Source of the DNA: 21-14-0-10-47-8 sp966211455
GTDB lineage: Bacteria; Bdellovibrionota; Bdellovibrionia; Bdellovibrionales; Bdellovibrionaceae
Length of the DNA stretch: 64,000 bases
Direction: 5' to 3'
NCBI GenBank assembly: GCA_966211455.1
Contig: CBIHNI010000002.1
Coordinates: 124,001 to 188,000, forward strand
Part shown: positions 58,603-64,000 of the stretch, piece by piece
Position numbering within the stretch: position 1 is the first letter of the stretch
How the letters are laid out: every line of letters starts with the position of its first letter
The notes under the pieces: generated by a model
Databases searched by the model: none
Seen by the model: only the letters and a program-made list of their open reading frames with translations
Told to the model about the DNA's origin: nothing
Translations under genes and position numbers: made by a program

Positions 58603-59703
58603 ATGCCACAGAGCTTCGAGTTTGATTCAGCCATTCTTCACTCTATAGTCGGCGGTAAATCAGCCGTCGACATTCCTGCACTCAATCTCAAAACTTTGGA
58701 TGAAGCCGATGCCTTTATGAAAGGCTACGGCTTTGACTCGTCTCGTCCAGAAGATGTCGAAAGACTTTGGTACTTTCACCGCCGTGCTTTGGTTCTGATG
58801 CAGGAAAAGCTGGGCTTTGCTTTGGAGGAAATCCCGGAAGAGATGCGGGATCGAAAGCTATTAGAAGATCCCAGAAAACTTTTGCTCTTGGCAAGTCAAA
58901 ATGAAAACAAGAATCAATGTCGCTGGGCTTGTGCTCTCTTAAGATGCATTCATGTCTTTGTGCATGCAGAGAACGACCTTTTTTCGTCTTTCAGCGAAGA
59001 GATTCAGCGCCAGATTCTGTCTCCGTTTCAGAACTGCATCTATCATGACGGCACCACGGGAACGACTTACCTGAAGCGTCCAGATGATAGCAAAACAACG
59101 CTTGAACCGATTGCGCTCGAAGGTTTTGAGACGAAGCCTTTTAAGACCTCAACCAGCACGGTGATCAAGCTTCTGGCAAAACCCAATGCGCTGGCGATGA
59201 GTGTTTTCGATAAACTGGGTGTTCGTTTTATCACGCACTCGATGTTTGACACATTTCAGGTTGTTCGCTTCTTGGTCGAGGAAAATCTGATCAGCTATCC
59301 ACACATCATGCCGGACCAATCCAGCAACAATCTGTATCCGGTCGATCTGTTCTTGCAGGCAGCAAAAGATTTAAAGCCGAAGGCGGGGCGATTGCCGGAT
59401 GACGAAATCGCAAGCTACTTTGCGCAGCATCTGGAAAAGAATAAAGAAGGCATCGAGTTCTTGAGAAAAGAAAATGCCTTTTCGGGTGCGGATTATAAAT
59501 TTATTAAATTCATCGCGCGCAAATTGATCCACGTGCAAGTGCCGGGACAAAAACAAACTTTTTCGTTCTTTTATCCTTTCGAAGTTCAAATTGTCGATCG
59601 CGAAAGCCACAGTAAAGTTCTGTCCGGCCCCAGCGAACATCAAGCCTATAAAGAGCGCCAGCGACAAGCGGCTCGCAAACGTTTATTTCCGGAGCCTTCG
59701 TGA
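58603..59703 (+). CDS. Conserved hypothetical protein (TIGR04552-like)
   Basis: This protein of about 366 residues is soluble: SIVGGKSAVDIPALNLKTLD, EADAFMKGYGFDSSRPEDVE, RWACALLRCIHVFVHAEND, VFDKLGVRFITHSMFDTFQV. It appears to match the uncharacterised TIGR04552 family seen in deltaproteobacteria-like genomes; this is recognition by pattern, not search. No catalytic motif is clear, although the mixed fold with conserved basic and acidic residues suggests an enzyme. The ATG at 58603 is the first in-frame start after the lipoprotein stop. Its stop overlaps the plsC start by 4 bases (GTGA). Confidence 0.65.
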   Translation: MPQSFEFDSAILHSIVGGKSAVDIPALNLKTLDEADAFMKGYGFDSSRPEDVERLWYFHRRALVLMQEKLGFALEEIPEEMRDRKLLEDPRKLLLLASQNENKNQCRWACALLRCIHVFVHAENDLFSSFSEEIQRQILSPFQNCIYHDGTTGTTYLKRPDDSKTTLEPIALEGFETKPFKTSTSTVIKLLAKPNALAMSVFDKLGVRFITHSMFDTFQVVRFLVEENLISYPHIMPDQSSNNLYPVDLFLQAAKDLKPKAGRLPDDEIASYFAQHLEKNKEGIEFLRKENAFSGADYKFIKFIARKLIHVQVPGQKQTFSFFYPFEVQIVDRESHSKVLSGPSEHQAYKERQRQAARKRLFPEPS

Positions 59704-60419
59704 CTTTAATTTACATTCTGCGTTCGGCGCTTGGAGCCCTGTTTTTCGCGCCTTTTACATTGATTTGGAGTGCCTTCGCCCTGATCGAGTCTTTCACGGT
59801 CAACAATCGCGATCTCGAATCCTGGATCATGGCCACCTGGGGACGGGTGGGTTTGTGGGTTTTCGGCGTCGATATCGAAATCAAGGGTCTGGAAAACGTT
59901 CCCGCCGGAACCGCACTTTTTTTATTCAATCACACCAGCTTCTTTGACATCTTCGCTTTGGTTGCGGCTTATCCCGACATGCGCTTCGGAGCTAAGATCG
60001 AACTTTTCAGCATCCCGCTTTTCGGCCCCGCGATGAAACGCTTGGGCGTATTGCCAATTGCGCGCAATCGCCGCGAAGAAGTTTTCAAAGTTTACCAGGA
60101 GGCCACCGAGCGCGCCCGTCGCGGAGAAAAATTTTCGCTCGCCCCCGAGGGCGGCCGCAATTACGAAGAAAAGCTTCTGCCATTTAAGGCGGGGCCATTT
60201 ATCTTCGCGATCAACGCCGGGATGCCGCTGGTGCCCGTGGTGATTCAAGGTGCGCACCGAGTGATGGGAAAGGGCGATTACCTTCCGAACTGGCAAACAT
60301 GGAAGAAGATCATCACGGTGAATTTCTTGCCCCTGATCCCGGTCGAAGGCGTCGCCATCGAAGATCGAGCCATACTGCAGGAGAAAGCTTTTGTGAGTAT
60401 GAAGGCTGTGCTGGGTTAA
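59700..60419 (+). CDS. plsC: 1-acylglycerol-3-phosphate acyltransferase
   Basis: This 239-residue protein has an N-terminal membrane segment (ALGALFFAPFTLIWSAFALI) and the PlsC catalytic motif NHTSFFDIFAL (H-x4-D). A glycerophosphate-binding EGGRNYEEKLLPFKAG segment and a Pro-containing GMPLVPVVIQG motif follow. It acylates lysophosphatidate to phosphatidate at the inner membrane. The GTG start overlaps the upstream stop by 4 bases. Repeat element copy C lies beyond the stop. Confidence 0.9.
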   Translation: MTLIYILRSALGALFFAPFTLIWSAFALIESFTVNNRDLESWIMATWGRVGLWVFGVDIEIKGLENVPAGTALFLFNHTSFFDIFALVAAYPDMRFGAKIELFSIPLFGPAMKRLGVLPIARNRREEVFKVYQEATERARRGEKFSLAPEGGRNYEEKLLPFKAGPFIFAINAGMPLVPVVIQGAHRVMGKGDYLPNWQTWKKIITVNFLPLIPVEGVAIEDRAILQEKAFVSMKAVLG

Positions 60420-60467
60420 GTTCTTGTTGCTGGGGTTGGGGTTGCTTGTCACAGGTTTGGTTTTCTG

Positions 60468-60908
60468 GGATTGCTCGTCACAGCGGTGGGTTGGTGTAAT
60501 TGCGGGTGCGTCCGTCCGTGAGCCTGGCCGGCCGCGAAGGCTGCAAGACGGCCGTCCTGGCCGTCTTGTCTAAAATGAGGGACGAAATCAGAATACGAAT
60601 GCTTGGGGGGCTGGTTTGGGATTTGAGGGGTTCTTCTCTCAATTCCGGTAAACCGTCGGCTTCGCCGGTTTACCGGAGTCGAGAGGAAAGACCTCTTCGG
60701 CTTGAAGGACCTTCGCTCCGAGGCCTTCACCCCGAGGCCTTCACCCCGAGGCCAACAAATTGGCGAAAATGTCAGTTTATTGGCCTCGGAGCGAAGCTCT
60801 CGGGCCGAAGGCTTTGGGTGAAGGATCTCGCCCCAAGGCCTTTGTCCCGAAGCCCGATTGTATGGATGCAGACACTCCATGATACGCGAAGGACTGCAGA
60901 GCTCGAGA
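60468..60908. repeat. Mosaic intergenic repeat element, copy C
   Basis: This region lies between the convergent plsC and 60922-62256 genes. It shares its left 250 bases with copy B (ATTGCTCGTCACAGCGGTGG, GACGAAATCAGAATACGAAT, CCGGTAAACCG hairpin at about 60645-60677) and its right end (ATACGCGAAGGACTG) with copy A. Private features are a CAAGACGGCC/GGCCGTCTTG hairpin (60544-60568), two and a half tandem copies of GAGGCCTTCACCCC (60719-60753) and a 15-bp inverted repeat (60711-60725 with 60782-60796). It lacks the CCCCAAACATTGG block of A and B. A partial copy of the left end lies just upstream (60443-60462). Confidence 0.85.
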
Positions 60909-60921
60909 AATCCCTCAAACC

Positions 60922-62256
60922 CTAATCATAATCCCATTTGGAAATAAAAGCCTGGTCCGAGCGAGCCGCTAGGCGCAGCGGTCCCGAGTTCGTCTCAAGC
61001 TCCATCTGGATGACCCCAGGGCGGGGTGTGCTTAAGCTCTTGATCTTGAGCTGTTGTGCGGGGGATTTTTGTTTCTGCTCAAGCATTTGCGCCAGAAGTT
61101 CCCAGCGGAAGTAAGGCGAAAATGTCTTTCCGTAATCGGGGCTTCGTTGGGCGCCGATGTACAGATACCCCTGCGCATCGATCAGAACGGGGAAGTCGGA
61201 TTTTCCGAATCGGGACAGGCGGTTCCAGGTTTTTCCATCGCGGGTCAGAAAAACGCCACCAGCTGAGACCAGACCCAGATTTGGATTTTTGGGATGAAAG
61301 GAAACTGAGACCACTTCGCGTTTCATGATATCTTCGATGGTCAGATCTCCGTCCAAGTGGCTGTCGGCCGAGATGTTGGCGACCGAGTCTTTTTTCCAGT
61401 AAACTTCGCCATGGCCGCTGAGTTTCGATAAGCTCCATGATTGCGCTTCGGTTTTGATCACCGTCAGATTTTGTCTTAATAGCAAATGTTCGGAATCGTC
61501 AGTGACGATTGAAATTGCGAGCTCGGGTTTTGTGATCAGGCCTTTGACTTCGGCCAGTGGCAGTCGCTTTTTATCCGACGTGATCAGATCCGAACCTTCG
61601 CGGTAAAGAACCTGCAGCCACTGATTTTTCTTTCCCCACAAGGCGAATGCGGCGAAATCGGATTTTAAAATCAAATTCGAAAGATCCACCCAGCCTGAAA
61701 CTTTGCCGATGGATTCGAAATTCACAAGCGCCCAGGTGTCTTCGATTTTCACCACTTGCACCCGTGATCCGGCGGGGAGATTTAAAATGGAATCGCTTTT
61801 CCACGAAGGGCTTTCGTGCACTTGCACCGAAGTCAGCGTCAGTCCCACGCCGGTGTCTTCCGGGATCGGGGAAAGATCGCTTAAAGACATCCACTGTGAA
61901 TCGCCGGCGCCCGCCAGCACCGGGATGCCTTGCAAAGAAGATCCTGAGATCTGCTGCACGCGATAGGTTTGGCGGGTTTGGTTGTTGTAGACGAAATCGC
62001 TTAGATGTAAATCGCGGGCGACCGAGCTTGCCTGCACCCAGAACTGTTTTTTCTCGCGCTGGACGAGATAGGAAAATTCAAAGTGATCTTTGATCCGATT
62101 TTTTTCCAGGTCTTTGAGGTTGCTTTCACCCGAGGGAAAAAAGCTGCGCGGGGATTTGTAGAACTTCACCGCCGACGAGGCGGTGTAAGGCATGGCCAAG
62201 CTTGGGGAAACTTGCAGAAGAAGAGCGCTGGAAAAAAGAAGAAGATGTCGCTTCAT
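60922..62256 (-). CDS. Secreted SH3-like protein with BNR-type repeats
   Basis: This 444-residue protein has a signal peptide (LLLFSSALLLQVSPSLAM). A bacterial SH3-like region follows (SVQVHESPSWKSDSILNLPA, GSRVQVVKIEDTWALVNFES, GKVSGWVDLSNLILKSD), suggesting cell-wall or protein binding. The C-terminal half contains sialidase-type BNR elements (GGVFLTRDGKTWNRLSRFGK, IGAQRSPDYGKTFSPYFRWE), as in photosystem-assembly or glycosidase beta-propellers. The overall function is unknown. It is divergent from 62358-63383 with about 100 bases between starts. Confidence 0.75.
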   Translation of the reverse strand: MKRHLLLFSSALLLQVSPSLAMPYTASSAVKFYKSPRSFFPSGESNLKDLEKNRIKDHFEFSYLVQREKKQFWVQASSVARDLHLSDFVYNNQTRQTYRVQQISGSSLQGIPVLAGAGDSQWMSLSDLSPIPEDTGVGLTLTSVQVHESPSWKSDSILNLPAGSRVQVVKIEDTWALVNFESIGKVSGWVDLSNLILKSDFAAFALWGKKNQWLQVLYREGSDLITSDKKRLPLAEVKGLITKPELAISIVTDDSEHLLLRQNLTVIKTEAQSWSLSKLSGHGEVYWKKDSVANISADSHLDGDLTIEDIMKREVVSVSFHPKNPNLGLVSAGGVFLTRDGKTWNRLSRFGKSDFPVLIDAQGYLYIGAQRSPDYGKTFSPYFRWELLAQMLEQKQKSPAQQLKIKSLSTPRPGVIQMELETNSGPLRLAARSDQAFISKWDYD

Positions 62257-62357
62257 TGGCTTGTAGAACCAGTTTGCGACACGGGAAAGCCTTCCCTCAA
62301 GACCAGAAAAGCGGGGTTTTGCTTCCAGTCCAGGCGAAGCTCACCTACAATCAGGGG

Positions 62358-63383
62358 GTGAGAATTCTTGCAGTTATCATCACCACTCTTTTCGGTCTTT
62401 CGGTCTGGGCCGAAGGCGAGCAAATGGGAACATTTCGGTTCTCTGAATTTTCTCTTTCCCCCCGTGCGCGCGTGCAGGAGCCCAGCGAAGGCGGCTTCGA
62501 GCTGCAGCAATCCTGGATCGGTTTTGAGTGGGTGAAGGACGAAAATCTTTCGGGCGAATTGAGCTTTGGCACATCGGATCTGGTGCAGCCGGCGATCTGG
62601 TACTCGACGAAAGAAGGGGATGTGGCGCTGGTGCATGCGGCGCTAAAAGCAAAGACCCCTTACTTTGATGTGCGAGCGGGACTTTTGCCAATCCCGAACG
62701 GTTACGAAGGGGCTTTCCCGGATTGGGAGCAAAGTCTTCCGGAAACGCGTGTGCGCCGGCATCGTTGGTTCACCAAACGCGATGTGGGGGTTGAATTCAA
62801 AGCGGAGACAAAACCGTTTCTGACTTCGCTCACCGTTCACAATGGCGAATCCGGTGCGAACTCGGATCAGAAAGTTTGGGTTACGGGTTTGTGGCGCTAT
62901 TTCAATCCGCAGGGTTACGGCGCACTCGCGACCGCCGAGGTGGGCCGCACCGATGCGCGCTCGACGGCAAAGTCCGTTGCGGGCTCGGCCGATGAAGGTT
63001 TTTCTTTTGACCCCACGGATTCGGCGAAGATTCGTCATGGCAGCATCGCGCTTTACCGAAAATGGGGACGCCATCTGGTGTTAGCTGAAATCGGCAAAGG
63101 TGAAATTCTGCAGAAAGACGAAAAGCATGCTTTCAATTGGGGGCATTTTGATATTTGCGCCAATCTGGGCGGCGATCTGAATTTGCTTTTTCGCTACGAA
63201 CAATCGCAAAGCGATGTGACAAGCACGGCGAACCTGGTGAAATCAACGGGTGCCGGGGTTTCGGTGTCCTCCAGTGATCGGCTGAGCTCGGTGACATTGT
63301 GGGGGAATAAGAACACCCAAAGCCCCGAAAAGCAGGATGACGAGTTCTTGCTGCTGTTTCGTCTGAATTCCAATTTTTTGTAA
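62358..63383 (+). CDS. Outer-membrane barrel-like protein
   Basis: This protein of about 341 residues has a signal peptide (ILAVIITTLFGLSVWAEG) and alternating beta-strand pattern with many aromatic residues (SWIGFEWVKDENLSGELSFG, YFDVRAGLLPIPNGYEGAFP, GHFDICANLGGDLNLLFRYE). It ends in FLLLFRLNSNFL, a typical C-terminal barrel strand ending in a hydrophobic residue. It resembles phosphate-selective or general porins of the OprO/OprP type. A GTG at 62358 after AGGGG is the likely start, since the longer frame overlaps the divergent gene's leader. Transport substrate is unknown. Confidence 0.7.
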   Translation: MRILAVIITTLFGLSVWAEGEQMGTFRFSEFSLSPRARVQEPSEGGFELQQSWIGFEWVKDENLSGELSFGTSDLVQPAIWYSTKEGDVALVHAALKAKTPYFDVRAGLLPIPNGYEGAFPDWEQSLPETRVRRHRWFTKRDVGVEFKAETKPFLTSLTVHNGESGANSDQKVWVTGLWRYFNPQGYGALATAEVGRTDARSTAKSVAGSADEGFSFDPTDSAKIRHGSIALYRKWGRHLVLAEIGKGEILQKDEKHAFNWGHFDICANLGGDLNLLFRYEQSQSDVTSTANLVKSTGAGVSVSSSDRLSSVTLWGNKNTQSPEKQDDEFLLLFRLNSNFL

Positions 63384-63451
63384 GCTCTGCCAGCAAACGC
63401 GGGTGGGTGAGTTCACTGGCGAAATGGCCTTGTTCGGTCAGGTGCAAGTCG

Positions 63452-64000
63452 TTAGGCCGAGCTGAAGCTGGTTTCTATTTTTTGTACGGTAGCCAGTGCT
63501 TCAAGAGTCTTTGCCAAGGCGGAAATCGGGCGCTTTTTGTAAGCCCACAAGCCTGAAGCTTCATTTTGATTTTTTACGATATACTGAATCATCGACGAAA
63601 AAGATCCCGGCTTTACAAGTCGCGAAAAAGGTCGATCATCCCAGATGGATTGTTCTTTTTGAATATGAAATTTCTTTTTTAGCAGCAATGCCAAGTGTCC
63701 GGCCAGATCCCGCATAAATCGAGCTTGCATCTCGCGGTTGCGAAATTGAATGAGAAGGTGAAGATGATTCGAATCGACGGAAAACTTATAAAGTTTTGCG
63801 TGATACCTACGTGCTTTCGCAAGCAGAAGCTTTTCGGCGACTGGTTTGTGATTCGAGCGAAGCAAAGACCGGCTTCCCGAAAGCAAGCGGCTTCTAAATA
63901 TCACATGCAAAGCGCGCTTGGCGTGAAAGGGTCTTTTGACTTTGCGATATCTCAGCTCTCCACCATAACCCAATCCTCGTGCAATTAGATCGGCCTTGGT
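63452..64000 (-). CDS. REP-associated tyrosine transposase-like protein (RAYT), partial
   Basis: At least 173 residues are visible, and the frame stays open to the right window edge, so the true start may lie outside (a TTG at 63973 is the only internal candidate and has no good ribosome site). The sequence RRYHAKLYKFSVDSNHLHLL holds the HxH element of IS200-like HUH transposases, and IWDDRPFSRLVKPGSFSSMI followed by QYIVKNQNEASGLWAYKK contains the candidate catalytic tyrosine. That order matches the RAYT group, single-copy genomic relatives of IS200 transposases that are associated with REP palindromes. The mosaic hairpin repeats A-C in this window are candidate substrates. Expression and activity are unknown. 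Confidence 0.8.
   Translation of the reverse strand, partial: TKADLIARGLGYGGELRYRKVKRPFHAKRALHVIFRSRLLSGSRSLLRSNHKPVAEKLLLAKARRYHAKLYKFSVDSNHLHLLIQFRNREMQARFMRDLAGHLALLLKKKFHIQKEQSIWDDRPFSRLVKPGSFSSMIQYIVKNQNEASGLWAYKKRPISALAKTLEALATVQKIETSFSSA

Overview
The window looks like a chromosomal segment from a Bdellovibrio-like bacterium (Bdellovibrionota). This is inference from gene content: a TIGR02147-type regulator next to a secreted partner, an HNH endonuclease family with both an intact copy and a remnant, many secreted proteins and lipoproteins of unknown function, a CheY-CheX pair, HD-GYP signalling, a fadI-fadJ beta-oxidation pair and tryptophan-to-kynurenine genes. No rRNA, tRNA or CRISPR array was recognised.

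Bases 1 to about 8,500 look AT-rich by eye and carry accessory genes: the 5' part of a large serine recombinase, a small zinc-finger protein, a replication-relaxation-type protein, a secreted zincin, a TIGR02147 regulator overlapping a secreted protein gene, and a small serine resolvase with a res-like inverted-repeat array beside its gene. This is probably an integrated element. An HNH endonuclease gene preceded by a perfect 7-bp tandem repeat follows.

From about 10 kb the sequence reads as core genome. The layout is: dsbB-dsbA-like; rluA-like/mpg; a putative double-glycine-leader peptide; Hsp20; CBS-PAS; a TetR-TolC-RND efflux operon without its own adaptor gene; selO; merC-like; HiPIP; fadD; a lipoprotein; bcp-kynB; a YegD-like Hsp70. 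A minus-strand operon then holds a creatininase-like gene, a secreted protein, an HutG-like ureohydrolase, a threonine-aldolase-like gene and kynA. Next come HD-GYP, a protein with a FliM-like tail, queG, a tRNA-nucleotidyltransferase/poly(A)-polymerase gene, an RDD protein, cheX/cheY, an orphan LuxR-type regulator and a thioesterase.

At 42-47.6 kb there are four minus-strand genes for exported proteins. One has a VTC (polyphosphate polymerase-like) domain and one is DUF2252-like. The rest holds an HNH remnant, hflX (apparent CTG start), an Xre-type regulator behind a 19-bp inverted repeat, maeB, fadI-fadJ, further secreted proteins, plsC, a secreted SH3-like protein, a barrel-like outer-membrane protein and, at the right edge, a REP-associated-transposase (RAYT) type gene.

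The most unusual structure is a family of three mosaic, hairpin-rich intergenic elements at 29.59-29.95, 39.35-39.91 and 60.47-60.91 kb. They share their ends, differ in internal cassettes, lie in the same orientation and all sit between converging genes. With the RAYT-type gene at the edge, they may be an undescribed REP/BIME-like family.
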